Part shown: positions 1 to 10,900 of the stretch, in pieces | Position numbering within the stretch: the first letter of the stretch is position 1 | Layout of the letters: every line of letters begins with the position of its first letter | NCBI GenBank assembly: GCA_024138015.1 | Contig: JAMXBB010000002.1 | Location: 11,470,632 to 11,534,631 of the forward strand | DNA: 64,000 bases | From: Lumnitzera littorea | Taxonomy: Eukaryota; Streptophyta; Magnoliopsida; Myrtales; Combretaceae | Direction of reading: 5' to 3' | Notes under the pieces: generated by a model | The model's input: only the letters and a program-made list of their open reading frames with translations | Databases searched by the model: none | Told to the model about the DNA's origin: nothing | Program-made: the position numbers and the translations under genes

Positions 1-218
1 GGTATTTTAATTTTTTGATGAGAATTGCTTGACTTTTGTATTTGATGCTTTTTTTTTACCTTTCCTTTTTTTTTTTTTTTTTAACAATGTCTCGTTTTGA
101 CCAAAAAAGAATATATTATAACTGATATGCTCCCTATTGTCTTTAAGTGACACTGTGTTTGTTTTCATGCAAAACTATGCTGGGAAAGAGTATTTTTAGC
201 TCTTTTTTGAAACTGCAG

Positions 219-1150
219 ATGAGGACAAGAAGTTGAATGCTACATATATTATCAGTGTTGCTCGAAAGCTTGGGTGCTCCATTTTCTTGTTACCTGAGGA
301 CATAATGGAGGTGATGACTTTGGACCATATAATGCAACTATGCTTTTGTTCTATTTGTTTTACTGTCCAGTCTTATACATCCCAAGTTCTATAAATTATA
401 TGAGAATAGACTCACTGCAGTTTGAGGTATCTGTGTGGACAATTCCTGTTAGAAATTATTATAATGAAGTGAACCATTTGCTGCTAACAGATTAGCTCTG
501 CTGAGCTCAAGAGGAGTTTGGTTTTTGTTGAATTTTATTTTTATATATTTAATCCTTTTAAAGGAGGCTAGTGAGATGGTTGCTTTGCATTTCTTTTATC
601 CTGGAGTCCTTCAAGCTTAGATGTTGGAAATTAAACGTTTGCCAAATAGGGGAGGCAGAGCAGCAAGTCCTTTGTGTCCAAAAATAATGACATACATTTG
701 ATCTTGGAATTCAATAGAAATGTTGTCATTCTTTTTCTCCTGACGTCACTTACCAATTCCAACTTCAGATGCTTGGCAGAGAAGACTGTTGTCTAATCTC
801 ATGACCAACCCTAAAATGAATACAGTTTTGGGGTTGCCATATTTCTGAACATCAAGAGTATGTTGTTGTGACAGGTGAACCAAAAAATGATCCTCACTTT
901 AACAGCAAGTATCATGTACTGGAGCCTGTTACAGGCAGGAGAGTCTGAATTAGGTCATTGTGAAGATGGTGCCAGTGCAATGGCGTCCCCTCGAAATGAT
1001 GAGGATGAGATCAACCTAGTCAGTGGGGTTGCCAGTTTGGCTCTAAGCGATGATGCTACCTCTTCAGAACAAACTGGAGATGAATCCTCTCATGGAGCTA
1101 AAGATGTAGAGCCCAATGTGGAAGATAAAAAAGGTGAGGATCCATCTTGA
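219..1150 (+). CDS. Fimbrin (plastin-type actin-bundling protein), last two exons
   Basis: Two exons are visible: 219-310 (after a CTGCAG acceptor, donor GT at 311) and 875-1150 (after an ACAG acceptor, stop TGA 1148-1150). They join in phase. The first exon reads NATYIISVARKLGCSIFLLP and runs to PEDIME; the second opens VNQKMILTLTASIMYWSL. This is the highly conserved end of the fourth calponin-homology domain of plant fimbrins. Fimbrins carry four such domains in two actin-binding modules and cross-link actin filaments in the cytoplasm. After the domain comes an acidic, Ser/Asp/Glu-rich tail of about 70 residues, as in plant fimbrins, where the tail is variable. About 121 codons are present; the rest lies upstream of the window. 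The family assignment is strong. Which fimbrin paralogue it is cannot be decided here. Confidence 0.93.
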
Positions 1151-1440
1151 TACCATCTAACCGGAAAATCTTCTACTCTCTGGGCTGCTGACAAAGAGCC
1201 TTCATCATTCAGAAAGAGAAAGTGTATATTGGATTTTATGACACAATACAAATTGTTTTTCCTGGAGGGCAATTCCTCAAAGTTAAGAGCTTCTTGCAAA
1301 TACAATGTTGTTAATAGGGTTTCAGAGGTTGCAAAATGTGTAGCTTTGTTTTTATAGATATTTCAATTCTTTGTTGTATTTGAACTTTTAACCACAAATT
1401 TTACAGTTATAAAATAAATCACATTATAAAGGTAATTTTG
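1151..1440 (+). other. Fimbrin 3' untranslated region with poly(A) signal
   Basis: The sequence after the fimbrin stop is non-coding and T-rich. It contains AATAAA at 1413-1418, a good poly(A) signal about 265 bases past the stop. The gypsy element starts about 75 bases further on, so its insertion lies just beyond the likely cleavage site and should not disrupt the transcript. The end is approximate. Confidence 0.6.
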
Positions 1441-1492
1441 TTTTACCCAGCTATGGCCTTCTCTTATATTTGCGATGTCCACTTTTACAAAG

Positions 1493-1986
1493 TGATACGA
1501 TTAGGATTCAATGAATAAGCAAACACGCAATTTCGTAGTAGTTATGAATACTTGTTCTTCCAAATGTTTGCTAGTGAAGCAAACACTAATTCTAGTACTT
1601 CACAGCTCGAACGTGATAGTTCTCAGGGAATCCTCTTCTTCCCAGTTGCTCTCATCTACCTTTTAACTACTTTCAATACAATGCTTTCTAACTGACTCCC
1701 TAACTTACTCATTACTATTTATACTTTTCCAACATAAGCCTACTATTCTTTATTCACAACTACTAGACGTAATACCTAAACACGGCACAATTACACCTCA
1801 ACACATTCAGTACATGCATCTACACACCACTTACAGTATACGTACACACATACCAGTTACAATATACACACACACCAATTACAGTAAACACACGTACACA
1901 CACTAATTACAATACACACACCCACCCTCACCTATCTCCTTTTATATACATGAAGTAAAAGCTTAAGCACTCTTAAAGTCATATCA
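1493..1986 (-). repeat. 3' LTR of gypsy element G1
   Basis: This 494-bp LTR aligns throughout with 6729-7199. On the + strand it starts TGATACGATTAGG and ends CATATCA. A long (CA)n-rich tract lies at about 1790-1930. Just inside it, the - strand carries the purine-rich run AAGGGGTGAG (about 1990-2000), which fits the polypurine tract that primes second-strand synthesis. That makes this the 3' LTR. Confidence 0.92.
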
Positions 1987-2029
1987 ATACTCACCCCTTG
2001 AAAACTGTCCTTGTCCTTAAGGATAAAAT

Positions 2030-2550
2030 TCGGATATTGCAACATGAAATTAGAAGTATCCATCTAAGTGGCATCATCTATTGTAAAGCCTTCCCATTGC
2101 ACCAAAACTTGTGGAATCTCTAAACCATCTCGAACAACAAAGCGGCAACCTAAGATTTTGTGTGGAGATTGCTAATCAACCAATTCATCAACATGTAATT
2201 CGTCCAGAAGATTGGACAAAACTGGAAAAGAGTCATGAGATTTGTTGAGAAGAGACACATGGAACACTAAATGAATACAACAATATGGAGGAAGTTCCAA
2301 CCGACAAGCAACATTACCTACTTGTGACAAAACCTAGAAGGGACCGTAAAAGCGGGGGGCTAATTTGGATGAAGTCTTTACTCCAATCTTAGAAGAAAGG
2401 GTAGGGCGAAGACACAAGAACACCTAATCCCCGATAGCATAGCTAACATCCCGGTGGTGTCGATTGGCCACTGCATAATTGCGAAGTTGTGCATGCTCCA
2501 AATTTTGGTGCAAATGCACCAGTATGTCATCTCGAGCCTCCAAGGTTGCT
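2030..2550 (-). pseudogene. Integrase C-terminus with chromodomain-like tail of G1
   Basis: Translating the - strand near 2040-2160 gives ILGCRFVVRDGLEIPQVLVQ, then WEGF, DDAT and a stop in place of the expected Trp, followed by FMLQYPNFILKDKD. This matches the pattern of the C-terminal chromodomain of plant chromoviruses (VLVQW...ATWED...FP.F.LEDK). Such domains steer integration to certain chromatin. A TAG replaces the tryptophan codon, so the domain is broken. The match is by motif only. Confidence 0.6.
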
Positions 2551-3260
2551 TCAACCGAAAGGTTTTTGGATTTCTCTTGAAAGATAAATGGGAATTAAGG
2601 GAGGAAGCCTCCTATAAACAGCTTCAAAAGGTGTCATTCCAGTAGACGAATGATAGCTTGTATTATATGAGAACTCAGCCCAAGAAATCCAAGTGGTCCA
2701 AGTATTAGGATGTTCTAAAGTAAGGCACCGAAAATAGCATTCCAAATTACGATTTAATACTTCCATTTGTCCATCCATTTCAGGATGATATGTGGTACTA
2801 AAATTTAGACGAGTTCTTTAGAGATTAAACAACTCTCTCCAAAAAGAACTAACAAAAAGTGGATCTTTATCCGACACTATGGTATGAGGAAAACCATGTA
2901 AACGTACCACTTCTCGTACGAAAAGTTTGGCAATCGACTTAGCATTATAAGGGTGCTTAAGCAAAAAGAAGTGCCCATATTTAGAAAATTGATCTACAAC
3001 AACTAAAATAGTATCAAAGCCCTTAGATTTAGGTAATCCCGTGATGAACTCCAAAGAAATGTCTTCCCAAACAACTTTAGGAATAGGTAAAGGATTGAGT
3101 AATCCAATCGGTGACAAGTTTTGTACCTTATTTTGTTGATACATCGCACAGGAAGCCACAAAGTTTGCCACGTCCTTCATACCAACCCAAAATAAGTGGG
3201 CAGCTAACCTCCGATAAGTCTATATGTATCCTGCATGACCTCCTACTACAAAGGCATGGA
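2551..3260 (-). pseudogene. Integrase relic of element G1
   Basis: The 2818-3180 part reads through the integrase core: VWEDISLEFITGLPKSKGFD, TILVVVDQFSKYGHFF, then LHGFPHTIVSDKDPLF and SSFWRELF. The first two catalytic Asp positions are visible. The 2551-2778 part carries the third acidic residue region, WAEFSYNTSYHSSTGMTPFE and AVYRRLPP, in a different frame. Integrase joins cDNA to target DNA. The zinc-binding N-terminus is degraded upstream of 3180. A frameshift near 2800 disables the protein. Confidence 0.88.
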
Positions 3261-3282
3261 ACTCATTCATAAAAAGTGATGG

Positions 3283-4190
3283 CTATGAAAAATGAGGAGG
3301 AATCATCATACGTCCTTTATAATGCAATGTATCATTCAAAAGGTGGTATCTAGAATTCAAGTCCTTCCCTTTCTTAAGTTGCTGAATCTTTTGAGCTAAA
3401 GTAGAATCCTTAAGGACATCTTGTTTAATAGCTGTAATATTTGTCCAAATGGGTCCTGAAATGGCCATGAAATCAACTTCTTCAAACATCTTGGAAAGTG
3501 CATAAGCTACCCCATTGTCCTTCCCAGCCTTATATTGTATATCAAACTCATAACCAAGGAGTTTAGCTAACCAATGCTGCTGGTTAGGAGTAGTAATCTG
3601 GTAGTAAAGTAAATGTCGCAAGCTCTTTTAGTCGGTTCATACTATGAAATGTCAACTAAGGAGATAAGGTCGCCAATGATTGATTGCAGGCACTAATGCC
3701 ATCAGTTCCTTTTCATAAGTTGATTTGGTCAGTGTCTTAGTTGATAGAGCTTTACTAAAATAGGCTATCAGTCAAGAGTCTTTCATTAAAACTGCACCAA
3801 ACCTAAGTCTAGAGGCATCACATTTAATGACAAACGGCTGCTGAAAATTAAGCATAACCAACACCGGTGTTGAGTTAGAGCATGCTTCAAAAGCGTAAAA
3901 GCTAGATTAGCATCCTCATCCCATTCAAAAGCTTTCTTCTTCAAAAGATTGGTTAATGGCCTAGCTATTTTACCATAATCCCTATTAAATTTCCAGTAAT
4001 AGCTAGACAACTTAAGAAAACCTTGCAAAGCTTTTAAAGAATTTGTAATAGGCCAATCCAAAACAACTTGAATCTTGTTAGGGTCCATTGCTACCCCATT
4101 GGCTGAAATCACATGTCCTAGGTACTCCAATGACAATTGTCCAAACATACACTTCTTCCTAGTAGCCAAGAATTGATGTTCTTGGAGCAA
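3283..4190 (-). pseudogene. RT thumb and RNase H relic of G1
   Basis: The upstream half (3786-4190) carries the RT connection region: LGHVISANGVAMDP, then LKALQGFLKLSSYYWKF and FEWDEDANLAF, the standard order after YVDD in Ty3/gypsy. After a short broken stretch, 3283-3621 carries the RNase H end, HWLAKLLGYEFDIQYKAGKD, followed by ALSKM in place of the usual ADALSR. RNase H removes the RNA template. Stops near 3630 and 3780 break it. Confidence 0.85.
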
Positions 4191-4199
4191 TTTTAAGAC

Positions 4200-4851
4200 T
4201 ATTCACAAATGGCCTATGTGAGCTTGCATAGTCGAACTATAAATGAGAATATCATCAAAGAAAACCAAGACAAATTTATGCAAATATGGTTGAAAGACCT
4301 CATTTATGGTAGATTGAAACGTTGCGGGGTGCATTTGTGAGCCCAAATGGCATGACTAAAAATTCGTAATGCCCATAACGAGTTTTAAAGGCTATTTTAA
4401 GAATATCATCAGCATGAACTCTTATTTGATGATAACCTGCATGGAGATCAATTTTTGAAAATATAGACACACCGAACAACTCATCTAATAATTCCTCAAT
4501 TATTAGAATAGTATACTTATCTAGAATAGTTGCGCTATTAAGCATATGATAATCAACACAAAAATGCCATGACCCGTCTTTTTTCATCACCAAAATTATG
4601 GGACTCGAAAATGGACTAACACTTGGTTGTATGATGCCAGCTTTCAACATATCCATTACCATCTTTTCTATTTCATCTTTTTGTACTTGAGCATAGCAAT
4701 ATGGATGAACATTTGTTGGTCCGATCGCTTCCTTCAAGGGAATTCTATGATCCGTAGCTCGATTGGGTGGCAAACATTTTGGCTCATCAAAAATGTTCTC
4801 AAATTCATTCAGAATCGCAAACACCTCAAAAGGGGTCTCAAATGAATCCAT
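4200..4851 (-). pseudogene. Reverse transcriptase (fingers/palm) relic of G1
   Basis: The reading covers the RT core in order: HRIPLKE, the PFSSPIILVMKKDGSW block, FCVDYHMLN, IDLHAGYHQIRV and MPFGLTNAP. The catalytic box follows in a shifted frame near 4230-4260 as FFDDILIYS, the equivalent of YVDD with both aspartates kept. RT copies element RNA into cDNA. A frameshift near 4300 separates the two parts. The order and motifs are those of Ty3/gypsy RT. Confidence 0.9.
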
Positions 4852-5037
4852 TGTCGTACATCCAAATCTAACCTAAATAACCATATTGTAATGCTCCCAC
4901 TCGTCCAAACTGTATAAATTCTTATAAGTGACAAAATATTTAGACAATGAGGGATCGCCCCATAACACATGTTCTTGTTGGTGCTTAAAAACTTTCATGC
5001 ACATCTTGCACCAATCAACCTTAATTTCTCCCAATGA

Positions 5038-5568
5038 CTAAAGCCAAGCTATACCAAGAATCATATCAATAGTGCCTAATTCAAACACATAGCAATTCAT
5101 GTCAATGAGCAAGGTACCAATCCTCAACTGTAGCTGACAACATACTCCCATAGATTTAACCACTCGACCATCACTGAGCTTTACAACAAAAGTTAAGGTA
5201 GAATGTATTTTTAATTGTAGTTGTCGTACCAATCGTAAGGAAACAAAATTGTGACTTACTCTGCTGTTTATTAGGATAGATACCCATTGACTGCTCAATT
5301 CGCCTTTAAACTTAAGTGTCTTAGGTCCATTGAAACCATTAATAGCCAAAAGAGAGAGTTTTGACTCTACTTGAGGTTTATCCGAATTCTTGGAAGTGGA
5401 CAAAGGCTCCCGAAACTTTACCCAATGTTCTTCCACCTGATCCTCATCCTCTTCAAGGATTAAAACTCTCAAGGTTTTGTTAGGATACTTTTGATTAGGT
5501 TGAAAAGGCAATTCACACTTAAAACATACTCCTTTATTTTTTCTATCCAAATACTTAGCATAAGTCAT
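5038..5568 (-). pseudogene. gag zinc knuckle and aspartic protease relic of G1
   Basis: This open stretch begins with a degraded zinc knuckle. CFKC is kept, but the later His/Cys pair of a CCHC finger is lost. After an acidic linker comes a retropepsin-like domain: the segment WVSILINSRVSHNFVS sits where the catalytic Asp-Ser/Thr-Gly should be, so D-S-G has become N-S-R. The later ILGIAWL matches the conserved ILG flap-end motif. Retropepsins cut the gag-pol polyprotein; without the Asp this one cannot. The frame then stops at 5038. Confidence 0.8.
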
Positions 5569-6693
5569 CTATTTCAAGCCTTTATGAAAATGCTGACGAT
5601 CATTACTTGAACTCTTAGTTGAACTAGAAGTTGAATAGCTATTCTGGTCTTTCGAATATGTAGAAGATCTCGATATGGATGACATTTGTTGAGTCAGATA
5701 CTCTGCAACAGTGTTAACACCCTTACCTTGCGACTTCTAAGACGGATTCAAATGAGAAGTAGTATGTGCTGGAATCGGCTCATGGGTCATAGGCCTATGA
5801 TTATACGAAATAATAGATGACATACTCTTCTTACTTTCTGATGATACAAAAATGCCATGCTCAAATTCATGTTCTACGCTAAAAGCTAATTCCATCGCAT
5901 TAGCCCAAGATGCCGGCCTTAATGTTTGAACTCTTAATCAAATATCCTCTCTTAATCTGCCTAAGAAATACTCAAGCATTTGCATCCCAGTGATCTCCGG
6001 AATTTGAGACGTTAGGGTTTTGAAAAATTGCAAGTACTCCCTAACTGACGAATTTTGTCTCAACGTTGAAATGGTTATAAATGTATTTCTCGTTGATAAG
6101 CTAACATATCGAGTAAAAAGTTCCTATTTAAAATTGTTCCAATTAATCCTTGGAAATCTCCTTTTTAGCATTTTTAGCCAATAGATAATTCGTCCTTTTA
6201 AGCCGATCACCGCCACCTCTATCTTCCTATCCTCTCACACATGATGGACTTCAAAATATTGCTCCAATAAAGTTAACCAATGCATGGGATCTTCCCCTTC
6301 AAAGGTCGGACCATTAACTACATTCATCATTCAAGATCGTATATCCTCGTCCGAATCACCTAATTGAGAATCCTCAAACTCGTTAACCACTCACTTTGTT
6401 CCAATTCGAATTCCAGAAGAAGAATCCATCTTACCTTTCAATTTCTCCCCTATATTCGATCTTTCTCCAATCTCTTGCAAGGAAGATTGGATCAAAGTTA
6501 ATGCTGCTTCGATTCTAGTGATTGAAGCCTTCAACGATGTGATATTGGAAGCAGTGGTTTGATCTATAGTAGCTATCTGATGTTGCAACTCATGCATACT
6601 TCCATTTAATTCATCTTTGACCGATTTTACACTATAATTTGAAGATCTAAGATTTTTCTCCAAATTATCAATCCTAGACTCCATTCTAGTCAT
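5569..6693 (-). pseudogene. gag polyprotein relic of element G1
   Basis: The start ATG is taken at 6693-6691 (MTRMESRIDNLEKN), just inside the primer-binding site. The first ~100 residues are a heptad-like coiled region. After a stop at about 6391 the frame continues with a capsid-type core containing HWLTLLEQYFEVH, the signature found in plant gypsy gag proteins, then a Ser-rich linker. Gag forms the particle that packages element RNA. At least five in-frame stops (for example near 6391, 6329 and 5572) make it non-functional. The domain call rests on the conserved motif and on its place upstream of the protease. Confidence 0.8.
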
Positions 6694-6708
6694 CTCTAAT
6701 TTTAATTT

Positions 6709-6726
6709 TCCCACAGACAGTGCCAA
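6709..6726 (-). promoter_or_regulatory. Candidate tRNA primer-binding site of element G1
   Basis: Reading the - strand just past the 5' LTR, two or three bases precede TGGCACTGTCTGTGGG. Primer-binding sites begin TGG because they pair with the CCA end of a tRNA. The position is right, but I cannot name the tRNA with confidence. Confidence 0.5.
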
Positions 6727-6728
6727 TT

Positions 6729-7199
6729 TGATATGACTAGGGTTCAATGAATAAACAAACACACAATTTCATAGTAGTTATGAGTACTTGTTCTTCCAAA
6801 TATTCACTAGTGAAGCAAACACTAATTCTGGTACTTCACAGCTCAAATGCGGCAGTTCTTAGGGAATTCTCTTCTTCCCTGGTGGTCTCATCCACCTTTT
6901 GACCACTTTCAATACGATGCTTTCTAACTAACTCCTTACTACTATTTATACTTTTCCAACATAAGCCTATTATTCTTTATTCGCAATTACTAGACATAAT
7001 ACTCAACCACAGCACAACTACACCTCCACCCATCCAGTACACACACCCACACACCACTTATAGTACATGCACACACATACCAATTACAGTACACGCACAC
7101 ACACCAATTACAATAAACACACATACACACACTAATTACAGTACACACCCACCCTCACCTATCTCTTTTAAGGGCTTATGCACTCTTGGAGTCGTATCA
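6729..7199 (-). repeat. 5' LTR of gypsy element G1
   Basis: This 471-bp LTR aligns throughout with 1493-1986 and is slightly shorter owing to small deletions near 7165. It begins TGATATGACTAGG and ends GTCGTATCA on the + strand. The CA-rich tract recurs at about 7030-7150. It lies next to the gag start on the - strand, so it is the 5' LTR. The many substitutions between the two LTRs point to an old insertion. Confidence 0.92.
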
Positions 7200-7206
7200 C
7201 AAAGTA

Positions 7207-7292
7207 TTAGGAATCCATTGATGACCATGCTTCCTCAAACAGCATTACAGCCTCATTGTACTTGGAGAGGAAATCCAAACCCTCTCGCTTGT
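7207..7292 (-). pseudogene. Possible orphan coding tail between host gene and G1
   Basis: On the - strand, directly after the G1 target duplication, there is a short open reading with protein-like composition: KREGLDFLSKYNEAVMLFEE followed by AWSSMDS and TAA at 7209-7207. It could start after an AG at 7294-7293. I do not recognise the protein. No upstream exon is evident in the 600 bases before the ankyrin-BTB stop. It may be a pseudogene fragment, an exon of an alternative transcript, or chance. Confidence 0.25.
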
Positions 7293-7299
7293 CTGGTTA

Positions 7300-7917
7300 C
7301 GCGTGGCCAGTATCATTAGACCATACAAGATCACAGGAAAGAGAGCTTGACTTCATTCTCCAAGATCAACCTTTAATGCGAATTAACAGAGTGCTGGAGT
7401 GAGTTTAAAGAGTTACTGATCATTTTTAGCTGCACCGTTCTCTGTTACTGTCAAACACCAGTTCAGCAATAAGAAGATTCCTCGGGTTAACTAAATATGC
7501 TAAATTATAGTTACAATTCTAGGATTCTGGAAACAAACTTCAGAAGATATCAATAAAATTTCAGACCCTGTTTCGTACAATCTGTCATTGTCCTAACTTC
7601 AGAGCCCATGTCAAGGCAATCGCCTAACATTATATACAATCATTACCAACAGCAAGCTCTATTAAATACATGAATCTACCTTCTCAAATATACTTTCCTA
7701 AAAAGCACTTTCAATCTGAAAACAATTTGTGCAAAGCAAAGGGCAACCTTGAGGTCACCACGATTTTACAATAATAGTAGATAGCCGATGAACTGTTTAT
7801 TCTTCTCATTTTTGCCTATGTTATTCTACCTATGGAAAAAAAAAAAAAAAACCAATGAATAAAATCTATATTTTTGTTCTCTATATGGAGGAATAACGGA
7901 CACAAGAAACCAATAAA
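7300..7917 (-). other. 3' flank and 3' untranslated region of ankyrin-BTB gene
   Basis: No conserved coding frame is seen here. On the - strand the first good AATAAA (complement at 7796-7801) lies about 117 bases past the stop. A poly(A/T) run at 7833-7851 lies close to it. The remainder to 7300 is ordinary AT-rich flank. Confidence 0.45.
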
Positions 7918-10900
7918 TCATGGGATTTGATCCTGCCCATCGTCACTTATAGCACTTGCCTTTTCCTGTTCAGCCACAACCATAAGCATTTCTAGGCGTT
8001 TGTCAAATAGTAAGGCACTCTCATCTCTCTTATCAAGCTCAGCAGCTTCTGCTTCAAGCCATTTATCTCGCAAATCATCTAGAATATTGCCCTGGTCCAC
8101 AACAGCCATAGCTCCTGGAGCACTTGGAACAGTGGTACGAAGTGATGAATCTCCAGAAGGGGGTGGCAGAGTAAGTAACATGGCCCGAAATTCATGAGTG
8201 TCAGCAAATGTCTCAAAATTGCAAGCCATGGTATCTAAGCAATACTCTCGGATCTTCAAAACCCCATACCTGCAATGCAGGTTAATCGCTCAAAAACAAG
8301 AAAGTTGCCAAAAGCCACTGATGCCAAATTATTTACTAAAAATGCAACATTCAAGTTCAAATTGGCTTCCACTTTGTCAACTAAGTGGAATTCTATGAGA
8401 TTTTCAGATTATCTATTTATACAAAATCGAAATATCATAATCAAAATTACCCTTACTGACAGCATATTGCCCACATTAGAGCTTCCTATCCTGTTACAGG
8501 AATAAAAAAAATTCAAGCAGCATAAAATGCTGCTGTTTTTGCCATTGTAGCAGAAAAGTGAGGATACCAGTAAGTCAGGATCGGGAAACTGCTGCTTTTG
8601 GATTATCTTGACTAGAATAGGCACCAGAAATCCATCAAAAGTCGGCAAAAATTAAAAGAGGCACTAAAAGATCAAGTGATTTCACTGGCCAAGTATGATG
8701 AGATATGCACCACTGCTCTTTGTACCAATACCTTTTACCGCAATAAACAAAATTTATTAATTAAAAACAGCACCAATAACTATGACTTTCACTACACAAC
8801 ATTGACCGGTTAATAAAAGCACCAACCAAGTAATATGTAATATGAAGGATTTGGAGGCATGGGCAGCTTACATGTCTGATAACATCAACCAATGACAAAG
8901 TTCAGCAGGTGAAGTCATTTCCAGATGTGGTAACAATACATCAGCAACAGCACGTTTAAGGGGAAATAATAGATATCTAGAAGCAGCATCAAAGATGTCC
9001 TCCGCCTGCAATTATCAAAATCAATCATTATGCTACTTTTTCTGAAGCAAAATAATAGGGATAGCCTTAGCTTGTTGCTAAATCGTTATGATAACAAGTG
9101 AAGCACTTCAATTGTTTTGTCGAGTACCTGGTCAGGATCTATTTCCTTCAAACTGTCTGTGTACCTGAATGATAAAAAAGATCAAGATAAGTGATTGATT
9201 CCAAATTGCATAAAAACATACAAAAGGAAGGCACTCACATGTACTCAATCATTTTCTCAAAAGCCTCTGCACTTAGATCATGTTCTTCAACACATTGAAG
9301 TCTCATAGTTGGTAACAGATCTCTCTCTCCACGAAAATCTTTCATCCGGAAGAGTCTTGCTTTAAAATATTCTGACCTTGATGCTATTACTACCTGATGG
9401 CAACGAAAAACCCTTTTATCAACTCTAACACAGACATCAGCAAGATCATCTACAAAATCATTTATTGGCATTGCACCAATGGAAGCAACTAAATTATCAA
9501 GACCGTTCTCCACAATGTGGTCCTGGGACGAATTGGCTAGAGAAACTTGAAGGATCCGATCCATAGCAGATGGAAGACGGTCTTCTTCAGGAAGGGACAA
9601 GCCCTGTAAGATGAACCTCTTCTGAGAGTTGTCTACATCTTTCAAAGCCTTGTATTCTGCATATCTTTGATGAATTAATTCTTTCTCAAGAATCCTTTGT
9701 AGCGATTCACATTTGCATACTTTACAAATTCTCACTAAATCTTCCATATCGTCTACAGCGATTTCGAGCCTGTCCGAATAAAAGAAATGGATAAGGCTGT
9801 ACAGGGCAAAATAAGACAACTTCTCCCTTGCAAATCTGACTTCACTACGGTCTTTCCAGTTGGTTTCAAATTTTCTCTTAAAGAAGGGTGACCGTGCACT
9901 TAATATGGCTCTGTGAGCTTCAAGAGGTCTCCCTTGAACAAAAAATACAACATCTCGAGGGAATTGATCATAATTTGAGTTTCCAGCTGATGAAATACCT
10001 ATAAATCGGCATGCAGTGTTAGTGACAAAAATCAACAATTTGGAACCCACTAGAAGAAAGAATGCCACAACCATAGAGCAAAAGCACACAATTCTCCGTC
10101 TTTGGAGCAGTTCCCATAGGGTAGACTATGTAAGCAATTGGTATTACCTAATCATGGAGTAGCTTAAAAGAAAGCCAAAAAAGGAAATGGAAAAAAAAAG
10201 GCCACCTTTTCTGTCCTTCATAGACCAGGAAAGAAAGTCTTTCCCTTTTTTATTCCCTTTGTAGTGAGCAGAAAAGCATATACATTGTGCATGGAACTCT
10301 TTGGCTTCATCTGACCTCTGAAGGATCTCACATTTTTTACCGATAATTTCCCTTCTGCTAATATTTGTCCCAAATTAAAACACGAACTCTAATAATTTAT
10401 TAATTGATTGAAAAAACCAGCACCTTTGGTTCCATCAAAATGCAAAAGAAATGCAAACTTTCCCTGTCAATGAACTATTGAATTATTCCATCCCTATGAT
10501 CAGGCAATAACTTACAGCTCATAGGAATCTACCTACATACTAATCCAAGCTCCCAATATTTACTTAGTTTATGGCAGTCCCTGACATGTAGAATCTTAAT
10601 ATATCAACAAAGCCAAACTACCACTACCTTTTTCAAGTGCAACTTTACCAATCAAATGTGTCTCTACATTGACAACTGCAACACTTCTCAAACCATAAGT
10701 TCTCAATCCACAACCAATGCTACCAATGCAATAGATTTGAAATTTTCTTTAGTAACACAGGCTACTCAACATTGCATTGAAGAAGACAGAAATAATATAA
10801 AATAAAATTCACACTTCTCCATCCAAATAGACAAACTTCCAAGTACCTGAAGCTGGAAACTGACTCTGTGATTGTTCAAGAAATGCACGATTAGCTGAAC

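Larger units (their letters stand above)
1493..7199 (-). mobile_element. Complete, decayed Ty3/gypsy LTR retrotransposon (element G1)
   Basis: Two LTRs (1493-1986 and 6729-7199) share the same sequence from end to end. The outer ends form the inverted pair TGATACGA / TCGTATCA. The element is flanked by a perfect 5-bp target duplication, CAAAG, at 1488-1492 and 7200-7204. On the - strand the internal order is gag, protease, RT, RNase H, integrase and a chromodomain-like tail, which is the Ty3/gypsy order and suggests a chromovirus. Every domain carries stops or frameshifts, so the element is non-autonomous now. It inserted between the convergent 3' ends of the fimbrin and ankyrin-BTB genes. 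The chromovirus placement is an inference from the tail; the sublineage is not resolved. Confidence 0.93.

Noticed and set aside
1790..1930. CA-rich stretch as an independent microsatellite locus
   Set aside because: It is present in both LTRs of G1 and is part of that element.
8000..8505. + strand frames over the ankyrin-BTB gene
   Set aside because: They oppose the well-supported last exon and its intron.
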